A stretch of 9,054 nucleotides of DNA from Polaromonas sp. (GTDB taxonomy: Bacteria; Pseudomonadota; Gammaproteobacteria; Burkholderiales; Burkholderiaceae_C), in assembly GCA_028292345.1 (NCBI GenBank), contig JAQGMN010000079.1:1-9054 (forward strand). The letters run 5' to 3'. Positions 1-6,643 of this stretch are shown here, one piece after another (positions within the stretch are counted from its first letter, which is position 1; the number at the start of each line of letters is the position of its first letter). Under the pieces are notes generated by a model, which saw only the letters and a program-made list of their open reading frames with translations, ran no database searches and was not told the origin of the DNA. The translations under genes and the position numbers were made by a program.

Positions 1-6
1 AGGAGA
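1..6 (+). promoter_or_regulatory. Ribosome binding site of the TRAP small permease gene
   Basis: AGGAGA lies five bases before the ATG at 12 and supports that start. The ten-base string AGGAGACAAC, plus one base and then ATG, recurs exactly before the solute-binding protein gene (1935-1944). The window opens here, so any promoter further upstream is not visible. Confidence 0.75.
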
Positions 7-11
7 CAACT

Positions 12-551
12 ATGCTTCAAAGACTGATCAATCAGTATTGCCGGTTTCTGTCCGTGCTCATGGTGGCGGCGCTGGCCGCCATGGTGGTGCTGGTGTTCAC
101 CAACGTCGTGCTGCGCTATGCGGCCAACTCCGGCATTTCGGTGTCCGAAGAACTGTCGCGCTGGCTGTTCGTGTGGCTGACGTTCCTGGGCGGCATCGTG
201 GCGCTGAACGAAGGCGCCCACCTGGGCACCGACACGCTGGTGTCGCGCCTGTCGGTGCGCGGCAAGAAGACCTGCCTGGTCATCGGCCATGTGCTCATGC
301 TGTACATCTGCTGGCTGCTGTTCAAGGGCTCGCTGGACCAGGTCAGGATCAACTGGGACTCGACCAGCGCCGCGATGGAAACCTCGATGGCTTACTTCTA
401 TGGCTGCGGCCTGGTGTTTGCCGTCTCGGGCGCGGTCATCCTGCTCAACCACCTGTGGCGCCTGGTGACGAATCAACTCACCGAAGCCGAACTGATCGGC
501 ATCCGCGAGTCCGAGGAAGAACCCCTGGACATTCCCAAGCCGCTGCAGTGA
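12..551 (+). CDS. dctQ: TRAP transporter small permease (DctQ family)
   Basis: This is the small membrane subunit of a tripartite ATP-independent periplasmic (TRAP) transporter, which pairs with the large permease to import organic acids using an ion gradient. The 179-residue protein has the family's size and four hydrophobic segments at about residues 13-34, 49-65, 86-106 and 127-149. Typical DctQ features are the E-E-L-S-R-W stretch at 46-51 entering helix 2 and the G-A-H-L-G-T-D loop at 68-74 after it. The C-terminal tail is polar and acidic. The ATG at 12 has a strong ribosome site at 1-6. The large-permease gene starts 19 bases after the stop, so the two are surely co-transcribed. The symbol is a family name: the substrate need not be a C4-dicarboxylate, and the downstream genes suggest quinate, shikimate or a similar hydroaromatic acid. 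The family call is firm; the substrate is inferred. Confidence 0.93.
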   Translation: MLQRLINQYCRFLSVLMVAALAAMVVLVFTNVVLRYAANSGISVSEELSRWLFVWLTFLGGIVALNEGAHLGTDTLVSRLSVRGKKTCLVIGHVLMLYICWLLFKGSLDQVRINWDSTSAAMETSMAYFYGCGLVFAVSGAVILLNHLWRLVTNQLTEAELIGIRESEEEPLDIPKPLQ

Positions 552-570
552 ACCCAGAGGAACTTCCATC

Positions 571-1851
571 ATGACCATCGCTGTCTTCCTTTTCTCACTG
601 CTTGGCGCCATGGCGCTGGGCATCCCGATTGCCTTTTCGCTGCTGCTGTGCGGTGCCGCGCTGATGTGGCACATGGACATGTTCGATGCGCAGATCCTGG
701 CGCAAAACGTCATCAACGGCGCCGACAGCTTTCCGCTGCTGGCCGTTCCCTTCTTCATGCTGGCCGGCGAGGTGATGAACACCGGAGGGCTGTCCAGGCG
801 CATCGTGGACTTCGCCATGGCGCTGGTGGGCCACATCAAGGGCGGGCTGGGCTATGTGACCATCATTGCCGCCTGCCTGCTGTCGGCGCTGTCGGGCTCG
901 GCCGTGGCCGATGCCGCCGCGCTGACCGCCCTGCTGCTGCCCATGATGGTCAAGGCCGGGCATGACAAGGCGCGCAGCGGCGGTCTGATCGCGGCCTGCG
1001 GCGTCATCGGGCCGGTCATTCCGCCGTCCATCGGCTTCGTGATTTTCGGCGTGGCGGCCAATGTGTCGATTTCCAAGCTGTTCCTGGCGGGCATCTTCCC
1101 GGGCCTGCTGCTGGGCGCCGCGCTCTGGTTCACCTGGTGGTGGCTGACGCGCCGCGAACTGCTGGAAAGCCCGCCGCGCCGCTCGCGCAGCGAAGTGTGG
1201 CTGGCCATGCGCAAGGCCGGCTGGGCCTTGATGCTGCCGGTGATCATTCTGGTGGGCCTGCGCATGGGCGTGTTCACGCCGACCGAGGCGGCCGTGGTGG
1301 CCGCCGTCTATGCCCTGTTCGTGGCCGGCGTCATCTACCGCGAACTGAGCATCAAGCAGCTGTACGGGGTGTTCTTGGCGGCGGCCAAGACCACCGCCGT
1401 CATCATGTTCCTGGTGGCAGCGGCCATGGTCTCGGCCTGGCTGATCACGGTGGCGCAACTGCCCGACCAGGTCATCGCCCTGCTGCAGCCGCTGCTGGAC
1501 AGCCCGACCCTGCTGCTGCTGGCCATGATGCTCTTGGTGATGATCGTGGGCACCGCGATGGACATGACGCCCACCATCCTGATCCTGACCCCGGTGCTGA
1601 TGCCGCTGGTCAAGGCCGCCGGCATCGACCCGGTCTACTTTGGCGTGCTGTTCATCATCAACAATTCGATTGGCCTGATCACCCCGCCCGTCGGCACGGT
1701 GCTCAATGTGGTGGCCGGCGTGGGCAAGATGCGCATGGACGATGTGACGCGCGGCGTGCTGCCTTTCATGGCGGTGCAGTTCGCCATCATGTTCCTGCTG
1801 GTGCTGTTTCCGCAGCTGGTCATGTGGCCGGCGCGCTTTCTGTACGGTTGA
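571..1851 (+). CDS. dctM: TRAP transporter large permease (DctM family)
   Basis: This is the large, substrate-translocating membrane subunit of the TRAP transporter. Its 426 residues match the usual DctM length and are hydrophobic almost throughout, consistent with about 11-12 membrane segments. Family landmarks are the S-G-S-A-V-A-D-A-A-A stretch at 108-117, G-P-V-I-P-P-S-I-G at 147-155, G-V-F-T-P-T-E-A-A at 233-241, G-T-A-M-D-M-T-P-T at 327-335, and the late N-N-S-I-G-L-I-T-P-P-V-G motif at 364-375. The ATG at 571 is preceded by AGAGGA at 556-561, nine bases upstream. The gene is intact and follows the small permease by 19 bases. A 94-base gap containing a hairpin separates it from the solute-binding protein gene, so the binding protein may be expressed at a different level. 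The family call is certain. The substrate is inferred from the catabolic genes downstream. Confidence 0.96.
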   Translation: MTIAVFLFSLLGAMALGIPIAFSLLLCGAALMWHMDMFDAQILAQNVINGADSFPLLAVPFFMLAGEVMNTGGLSRRIVDFAMALVGHIKGGLGYVTIIAACLLSALSGSAVADAAALTALLLPMMVKAGHDKARSGGLIAACGVIGPVIPPSIGFVIFGVAANVSISKLFLAGIFPGLLLGAALWFTWWWLTRRELLESPPRRSRSEVWLAMRKAGWALMLPVIILVGLRMGVFTPTEAAVVAAVYALFVAGVIYRELSIKQLYGVFLAAAKTTAVIMFLVAAAMVSAWLITVAQLPDQVIALLQPLLDSPTLLLLAMMLLVMIVGTAMDMTPTILILTPVLMPLVKAAGIDPVYFGVLFIINNSIGLITPPVGTVLNVVAGVGKMRMDDVTRGVLPFMAVQFAIMFLLVLFPQLVMWPARFLYG

Positions 1852-1869
1852 CCGGTTTCCGTTTCCACC

Positions 1870-1914
1870 GTGCGGGGCGTGACTGGTACGCCATGCCCTG
1901 CACTTTGTTATTTT
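1870..1914 (+). terminator. Intergenic hairpin with T-rich tail between dctM and dctP
   Basis: The arms GTGCGGGGCGTG (1870-1881) and CATGCCCTGCAC (1892-1903) pair over 12 positions, with two G-U wobbles and a ten-base loop. A T-rich tail, TTTGTTATTTT, follows at 1904-1914. This could be a partial rho-independent terminator, or a 3' stabiliser of the permease message, inside the transporter operon. The tail is interrupted by G and A, so full termination is not assured. The stem is seen directly; the role is inferred. Confidence 0.5.
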
Positions 1915-1934
1915 GCGTACTGTGAATTTTCCCC

Positions 1935-1940
1935 AGGAGA
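1935..1940 (+). promoter_or_regulatory. Ribosome binding site deciding the dctP start
   Basis: AGGAGA lies five bases before the ATG at 1946. It fixes that ATG as the start over the in-frame TTG at 1913, which would add 11 residues ahead of an otherwise ideal signal peptide. The string AGGAGACAAC with one spacer base before ATG is identical to that before the small permease gene. Confidence 0.8.
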
Positions 1941-1945
1941 CAACC

Positions 1946-2956
1946 ATGAAACGCATGATGATCAAGACACTGGTGGCCGCCGCCGCCCTGGCCGCCGTCG
2001 GCATGGCCGGCGCGCAGGACATCAAGGAGCGCACCCTCAAGTTCGCCACCCAGAACCCCAAGGGCCACCCGATCGTGACCGGCATGGAAAAGTTTGCCGA
2101 GGTCGTCAAGGCCAAGTCGGGCGGCAAGATCAAGGTCAACCTGTTTCCCGGCGGCGTGCTCGGCGGCGACGCGCCCAATGTGTCGGCCCTGCAGGGCGGC
2201 ACGCTGGAGATGGTCAGCATGAATTCGGGCATCCTGGCCAGCCAGGTCAAGGAATTCGCGATCTACGACTTTCCCTTCCAGTTCGCCGATGCCAGGGAAG
2301 CCGACTTCGTGGTCGACGGCCCGTTCGGCAAGAAAATGCATGACAAGCTGCAGGACAAGGGCATGGTCGGCCTGGGCTATTTCGAGTTGGGTTTTCGCAA
2401 CATGACCAACAGCAAGCGGCCCATCACCAAGATCGAGGACTTTGAAGGGCTGAAGATCCGCGTGATACCGAACCCGATCAACCTGGACTGGGTCAAGGCA
2501 CTTGGTGCCAACCCGACGCCCATGGCTTTCCCCGAGGTGTACGGCGCTATGGAGTCCAAAGCAATTGACGGCCATGAGAACCCGTTCACCGTGATCCAGG
2601 CCAACAAGATCAATGAAGTTCAGAAGTACCTCACGATCACCAACCACGTCTACAACCCGCAATCGGTCATCATGAGCAAGAAGTTCTGGGACACGCTGTC
2701 GGTGGCCGAAAAGAAGATAGTGACCGACGCCGTCGCTGAAGCCACCAAGGCCCAGCGCCTGGCTGCCCGCGAAGCATCAGGCACGGCGCTCGAAGCCCTG
2801 AAGAAATCCGGTATGCAGACCACAGAACTGCCTGCGGCCGAAATGGACAAGTTGCGGGACAAAATGCGCCCCGTGATTGCCAAGTACGCCGTGGCCGTAG
2901 GCCAGGATACCGTCAAGGAAATCCAGGACGAACTGGCCAAGGCGCGCAGCAAGTAA
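1946..2956 (+). CDS. dctP: TRAP transporter periplasmic solute-binding protein (DctP family)
   Basis: This is the periplasmic receptor that captures the substrate and delivers it to the permease pair. From the ATG at 1946 it is 336 residues, the usual length. It begins with a signal peptide: basic residues at 2-7, a hydrophobic core to about 20, and an A-G-A cleavage site after residue 23. Family features include the G-F-R-N-M-T-N-S-K-R-P-I stretch at 149-160 (Arg151), F-E-G-L-K-I-R-V at 166-173 (Arg172), and D-G-H-E-N-P-F at 208-214 (Asn212). By analogy with sialic acid and dicarboxylate TRAP receptors, these Arg and Asn residues hold the substrate carboxylate. Gene order is unusual only in that the receptor comes last. 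A clear terminator follows the stop. Expression is probably tuned separately by the hairpin at 1870-1914. A cyclic hydroxy acid such as quinate or shikimate is the likely ligand, judged from context only. Confidence 0.95.
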   Translation: MKRMMIKTLVAAAALAAVGMAGAQDIKERTLKFATQNPKGHPIVTGMEKFAEVVKAKSGGKIKVNLFPGGVLGGDAPNVSALQGGTLEMVSMNSGILASQVKEFAIYDFPFQFADAREADFVVDGPFGKKMHDKLQDKGMVGLGYFELGFRNMTNSKRPITKIEDFEGLKIRVIPNPINLDWVKALGANPTPMAFPEVYGAMESKAIDGHENPFTVIQANKINEVQKYLTITNHVYNPQSVIMSKKFWDTLSVAEKKIVTDAVAEATKAQRLAAREASGTALEALKKSGMQTTELPAAEMDKLRDKMRPVIAKYAVAVGQDTVKEIQDELAKARSK

Positions 2957-2967
2957 TTGACCCACCG

Positions 2968-3017
2968 GGCCCGCCCTGGCCGAACTCTGGCGATGGGCGG
3001 GCCGCCTTGAATTTTTT
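2968..3017 (+). terminator. Rho-independent terminator after dctP
   Basis: A perfect 9-bp stem is formed by GGCCCGCCC (2968-2976) and GGGCGGGCC (2995-3003), with an 18-base loop. A run of six T at 3012-3017 follows after eight bases. It begins 12 bases after the dctP stop and separates the transporter operon from the catabolic genes. The somewhat distant T-run and large loop make its strength uncertain. Confidence 0.65.
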
Positions 3018-3051
3018 CCTGTTTTTCCAGTTCTATTACAGCAACTTCTAC

Positions 3052-4104
3052 ATGAACAAAACCCGCATTGCCGTCGCAGGCGCTGGCTACATCGGCCAAG
3101 CCCACATTAGCGTGGCCCTTGGCAGCCCGAGCTGTGAACTCAGCGCCATCGTGGATCCGTCGCCTACTGCTGCTGACTTGGCCAGCAAGGCCGGCGTGCC
3201 GCTGTATGCCTCGATTGATGAATTGCTGGCCCACCATCGCCCCGACGGCCTGATCCTGGCCACGCCCAATCCGCTGCATGTGCCGCAAGCCTTGCAGTGC
3301 ATCGCGGCCGGCCTGCCGATCCTGCTGGAAAAGCCGATTGCCACAACCGTGACCGAAGGCCAGCGCCTCGTGGAGGTAGTGATGCAGACTGGCGCCCGGG
3401 TGCTGATCGGCCATCACCGCGCCCACAGCCCTATCATGGCCAAAGCCAGAGAGGTGGTCGATTCCGGCAAGCTCGGCCGGCTAGTGGCCGTGATGGGCAG
3501 CGCTACCTTCTTCAAGCCCGACAGCTACTACGCCGACGCCCCGTGGCGGCGTGAAGCGGGCGGCGGTCCGATCCTGCTGAACATGATCCACGAGGTCCAC
3601 AACCTGCGCATGCTGTGCGGCGAGATTGTGGCAGTGCAGGCGTTTTCGTCCAATGCCACGCGCGGCTTTGCGGTGGAGGACACGGTGGCAATCAACCTGC
3701 GCTTTGCCAGCGGCATGCTAGGCAGCTTCATGCTGTCCGACACCGCCGCCTGCCCGCGCAGCTGGGAGCAGACCTCGCAGGAAAACAAGGCCTACTCGAC
3801 CTACGAGGACGAGGATTGCTACGTGATTGCCGGCACCAACGGCAGTCTGTCGGTGCCGACGATGCGCCTTAAAACCTATGCGCGCCTGGAAGACCGCTCT
3901 TGGTGGAAGGAGTATGAAGCCGGCGTGGTCGGCATGGTGCGAGACGATCCGCTCAAGCATCAGCTGGAGCATTTCGGCCAGGTCATCCGGGGCCAGGCCC
4001 AGCCGCTAGTCAGTGCGCAAGATGGCCTGCAAAACCTGCGCGTGACCGAAGCCATTTCCGATGCTGCCAAAACCGGAAAAGTAATTGACATCCACTGCGC
4101 CTGA
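3052..4104 (+). CDS. Gfo/Idh/MocA-family NAD(P)-dependent oxidoreductase
   Basis: This is a 350-residue oxidoreductase of the family that oxidises or reduces sugars, inositols and related polyols. An N-terminal Rossmann fold shows G-A-G-Y-I-G at 10-15 and V-D at 34-35 after the second strand; the acidic residue suggests NAD. The E-K-P-I motif at 93-96 carries the usual catalytic-region lysine (Lys94). The C-terminal alpha/beta domain has G-G-G-P-I-L-L-N at 170-177 and H-E-V-H-N-L-R-M-L-C-G at 180-190, the equivalent of the family's H-D-I-D-type helix, with His183 where Asp is common. I chose the ATG at 3052; the reading frame stays open to a TTG at 3007, but that extension is encoded by the T-rich terminator tail. 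No good ribosome site precedes the ATG. Its place beside quinate/shikimate genes suggests it acts on a cyclitol acid, perhaps quinate itself. Family call firm, reaction unknown. Confidence 0.9.
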   Translation: MNKTRIAVAGAGYIGQAHISVALGSPSCELSAIVDPSPTAADLASKAGVPLYASIDELLAHHRPDGLILATPNPLHVPQALQCIAAGLPILLEKPIATTVTEGQRLVEVVMQTGARVLIGHHRAHSPIMAKAREVVDSGKLGRLVAVMGSATFFKPDSYYADAPWRREAGGGPILLNMIHEVHNLRMLCGEIVAVQAFSSNATRGFAVEDTVAINLRFASGMLGSFMLSDTAACPRSWEQTSQENKAYSTYEDEDCYVIAGTNGSLSVPTMRLKTYARLEDRSWWKEYEAGVVGMVRDDPLKHQLEHFGQVIRGQAQPLVSAQDGLQNLRVTEAISDAAKTGKVIDIHCA

Positions 4105-4170
4105 CACTGACGACCAATCCTTGACGAAGCGACCTTGCTTCCGCACGTTTACTTTTCTACTCTTTATTTA

Positions 4171-4175
4171 AAGGA
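4171..4175 (+). promoter_or_regulatory. Ribosome binding site of the 3-dehydroquinate dehydratase gene
   Basis: AAGGA lies five bases before the ATG at 4181, in an AT-rich leader (about 4148-4172) that stands out from the GC-rich surroundings. It supports the chosen start. Confidence 0.65.
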
Positions 4176-4180
4176 ATCTC

Positions 4181-4630
4181 ATGAAAATTCTTATGCTGCA
4201 CGGCATCAACCACAACATGTTCGGCAAGCGCGACCCGAAGCAGTACGGCACTATCACCCTGGACGAGATCGATGCCAGCCTGGCCGCCTTGGGACAGGAA
4301 CTGGGCACAGATGTCGAATCCTTCCAGACCAACAGTGAAGGCACGATGTGTGAGCGCATCCACCAGGCCTATGCCGACGGGATGGACGCGGTGCTGATCA
4401 ACGCCGGCGCCTGGACCCACTACAGCTACGGGATTCGCGACGCGCTAGCAATCCTGACCTGTCCGGTGGTCGAGCTGCACATGTCCAACATCCATGCGCG
4501 GGAGGCGTTTCGCCATGTCTCGGTGTTCGCTGAGATCGTCCGGGGGCAGATCTGCGGTTTTGGCGTGGACAGCTACTTGCTGGCCCTGCGGGCTGCCGTG
4601 TCGGCTGCGCAATCCAGTACCAAGGCTTAA
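4181..4630 (+). CDS. aroQ: Type II 3-dehydroquinate dehydratase, catabolic type
   Basis: This enzyme removes water from 3-dehydroquinate to give 3-dehydroshikimate; type II enzymes are small flavodoxin-like proteins forming dodecamers. The 149 residues fit. Active-site residues are recognisable: Asn10, Arg17 and Tyr22 in G-I-N-H-N-M-F-G-K-R-D-P-K-Q-Y-G, Asn74 and His80 in I-N-A-G-A-W-T-H, His100 and Ser102 in E-L-H-M-S-N-I-H-A-R-E, and Arg111. These correspond to the Asn, Arg, catalytic Tyr, His and Arg set of characterised type II enzymes. The usual G-P-N-L-N start motif reads G-I-N-H-N here, so the protein is a divergent paralogue rather than a standard biosynthetic AroQ. Lying between an oxidoreductase and a 3-dehydroshikimate dehydratase gene, it is most likely dedicated to quinate breakdown (the role of QuiB/QutE elsewhere). 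The ATG has a ribosome site at 4171-4175. The next gene begins 31 bases after the stop. Confidence 0.9.
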   Translation: MKILMLHGINHNMFGKRDPKQYGTITLDEIDASLAALGQELGTDVESFQTNSEGTMCERIHQAYADGMDAVLINAGAWTHYSYGIRDALAILTCPVVELHMSNIHAREAFRHVSVFAEIVRGQICGFGVDSYLLALRAAVSAAQSSTKA

Positions 4631-4661
4631 GGCGTACTCACCCATCCACCCGAGCAAATCC

Positions 4662-6578
4662 ATGCGTCATTCAATTGCCACTGTCTCTTTGTCCGGAATG
4701 CTGCGCGAAAAGCTGCAGGCCGTCGCGGCCGCGCGCTTTGATGGCGTGGAGATCTTTGAAAACGACCTGCTGCAGTTCCCTGGCTCGCCTGCCGAGGTGC
4801 GTCAGATCTGCGCGGACTTAGGGCTGAGCATTGATTTGTTCCAGCCCTTTCGCGATTTCGATGCCGCAACGCCGGCCCAGCTGGCACGCAACTTGGAGCG
4901 CGCTGAGCGCAAGTTCGACGTGATGCACGAACTCGGCACCTCGATGATCCTGGTGTGCTCGAGCGTGCAGCCCGACGCCTCTGGCGATGTTGACCGTCTG
5001 GCCGAGCAGTTTTATCAGCTGGCCGAGCATGCCGCTCGGCGCAATATCTCCATCGCTTATGAGGCGCTGGCCTGGGGCAGTCAAATCAACCGTTTTTCCC
5101 AGGTCTGGGAAGTTGTCAAGCGGGTCAACCATCCGAATTTCGGTCTGACGCTGGACAGCTTTCACACCCTGGCGCTGCGCGATGATCCGCTACCGATCGC
5201 GCAGCTGCCCGCAGGCAAGATCTTCTTTGTTCAGCTTGCCGATGCGCCCTGGGTGAACACTGACGTCTTGAGCCACAGCCGCCACTACCGCTGCTTTCCC
5301 GGTCAGGGCGAGCTGGAGATGGTCAAATTCACCCGCGCCGTGATTGAGGCGGGCTACAGTGGCCCGCTGTCGCTGGAAGTCTTTAACGACGAGTTTCGCT
5401 CGGCGCCGGCCCGGGCCAACGCGGTCGATGCCAAGCGCTCGCTGCTGTGGCTCGAAGACCAGGTGCGCCAGAGCCAGGCCAGGGATGCAGCGCCACCTGC
5501 GGCGCTGTTCTTACCGCCTGCAGCGCCCGTGCTCACCGGCTGGGCCTTCGTCGAGTTCGCTGTGGATCCGGCTGCCGGCATCCAGCTGGCAGCGTGGCTG
5601 CAGGCCTGCGGCTTTCGTCGCATCGGCCAGCACCGCTCGAAAAAGGTCGACCTGTATGGCCAGGGGGAGGTGCGCATCATCGTCAACCTCGAAGAAGATT
5701 CGCTGGCCCGCACGCACTTCGAGCGCCACGGCACCTCCGCCTGCGCCGTGGCGCTAGCCACGCGGGACGTGGCTGGTGCTCTGGCCAGGGCCGAGGCCAT
5801 GCTGTGCCCACTGGTGGCGAGAGGGCGCCTGGGCCACAACGAGTTAGCAATTCCGGCCGTGCACGCGCCTGACGGCAGCCTGGTCTACTTCTGCCAGGCG
5901 CCGCAGGACAGCGTCTACCCGTTCGAAGCCGATTTCGTTATGGATCCGGCCGCGCTTCACGGCGGGCCACTGGGCCAGAAGGCCAGCTTTGACCACATGG
6001 TGCAGGCCGTGCCGGCTGGGCAGGTCGAGCCCTGGGTGCTGTTTCACCGCGCAGTACTTGGCCTGGTGCCCCAGCGCAATGTAATGATGCACGACCCGTA
6101 CGGCGTCATCAAAAGCCGCGAGATTGAATCAAACGACTGTGCGGTGCGGGTGTCCATTGCCGTGTCCGAGCGCGACAACACCTCAGTGTCGCGCAGCGTG
6201 TCGAGCTTTCGCGGCGCAGGCGTCCAGCAGATCGCGCTGGCCGTGCCCGACCTGGTTACAACGGCGCGGGCGCTCAAAGCGAGCGGCGCGCCACTGCTGC
6301 CGATTCCGGGCAACTACTACGATGACCTGGCAGCCAAATACGACCTTGACGCCGGGCTGCTAGTGGCGCTGCGCGAGCTGGGCATTCTGTATGACCGTGA
6401 AGCCAATGGTGGCGAGCTGCTCCAGCTCTACTTCACGCCGTTCGATGAGCGTTTTCATTTCGAGCTGCTTGAGCGGCGCGGCGGCTACGCTGGTTACGGC
6501 GCCCCGAACGCACCGTTTCGCCTGGCCGCCATGGAGCAGTGGCGTCAGGCACCGGGCGAGTCCCACGACTTGTTTTGA
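4662..6578 (+). CDS. quiC: 3-dehydroshikimate dehydratase, TIM barrel fused to HPPD-like domain (QuiC type)
   Basis: This 638-residue enzyme should convert 3-dehydroshikimate to protocatechuate, the step that commits quinate and shikimate carbon to aromatic catabolism. Residues 1-270 form a sugar-isomerase-like TIM barrel. The metal ligands expected for QuiC-type enzymes are in place: Glu134 (A-Y-E-A-L), Asp165 (T-L-D-S-F-H), Gln191 (F-V-Q-L-A-D-A) and Glu239 (S-L-E-V-F-N-D). Residues about 290-638 resemble 4-hydroxyphenylpyruvate dioxygenase (two VOC modules). Its iron-triad positions read His445 (F-D-H-M), Gln523 (G-V-Q-Q-I-A-L) and Glu601 (F-H-F-E-L-L-E-R-R), so the second His of the usual His-His-Glu set is Gln. 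The frame is open upstream to 4494, but that part lies inside aroQ in another frame; the ATG at 4662 begins the conserved barrel and was chosen. Its ribosome site is weak, and translational coupling to aroQ, 31 bases upstream, is likely. N-terminal function is firm; the C-terminal role is uncertain. Confidence 0.93.
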   Translation: MRHSIATVSLSGMLREKLQAVAAARFDGVEIFENDLLQFPGSPAEVRQICADLGLSIDLFQPFRDFDAATPAQLARNLERAERKFDVMHELGTSMILVCSSVQPDASGDVDRLAEQFYQLAEHAARRNISIAYEALAWGSQINRFSQVWEVVKRVNHPNFGLTLDSFHTLALRDDPLPIAQLPAGKIFFVQLADAPWVNTDVLSHSRHYRCFPGQGELEMVKFTRAVIEAGYSGPLSLEVFNDEFRSAPARANAVDAKRSLLWLEDQVRQSQARDAAPPAALFLPPAAPVLTGWAFVEFAVDPAAGIQLAAWLQACGFRRIGQHRSKKVDLYGQGEVRIIVNLEEDSLARTHFERHGTSACAVALATRDVAGALARAEAMLCPLVARGRLGHNELAIPAVHAPDGSLVYFCQAPQDSVYPFEADFVMDPAALHGGPLGQKASFDHMVQAVPAGQVEPWVLFHRAVLGLVPQRNVMMHDPYGVIKSREIESNDCAVRVSIAVSERDNTSVSRSVSSFRGAGVQQIALAVPDLVTTARALKASGAPLLPIPGNYYDDLAAKYDLDAGLLVALRELGILYDREANGGELLQLYFTPFDERFHFELLERRGGYAGYGAPNAPFRLAAMEQWRQAPGESHDLF

Positions 6579-6643
6579 ACAAGCACAGCCTCTAAAAAAC
6601 CCCGACCACAAGAACCCAGCGGGGGCATCTCCCCAGAAATATC

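Noticed and set aside
1913..1945. TTG start 11 codons upstream of the dctP ATG
   Set aside because: The strong ribosome site at 1935-1940 serves the ATG at 1946, and the signal peptide begins there.
595..2250. Long antisense open frame of 551 codons over dctM and the start of dctP
   Set aside because: It is a high-GC shadow of strongly conserved sense genes, full of His, Gln and Arg low-complexity sequence, and spans an intergenic hairpin. No recognisable domain.
1820..2662. Antisense frame of 280 codons over dctP
   Set aside because: It lies opposite a clear TRAP receptor gene and shows no family resemblance of its own.
3007..3051. TTG start adding 15 residues to the Gfo/Idh/MocA protein
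   Set aside because: The extension is Phe-rich, encoded by the terminator's T-rich tail, and precedes the normal N-terminus of the Rossmann fold.
4121..4153. Promoter-like TTGACG followed by TTTACT before aroQ
   Set aside because: The spacing of 21 bases is too long and the -10 match is poor; the genes are close enough to be one transcript.
4494..4661. Upstream extension of the dehydroshikimate dehydratase frame by 56 codons
   Set aside because: It lies within aroQ in another frame and has no resemblance to the dehydratase N-terminus, which begins cleanly at the ATG at 4662.
6612..6643. Small GGGG/CCCC hairpin before the shikimate dehydrogenase-like gene
   Set aside because: The stem is only four base pairs with no T-run, too weak to call a terminator or riboswitch.
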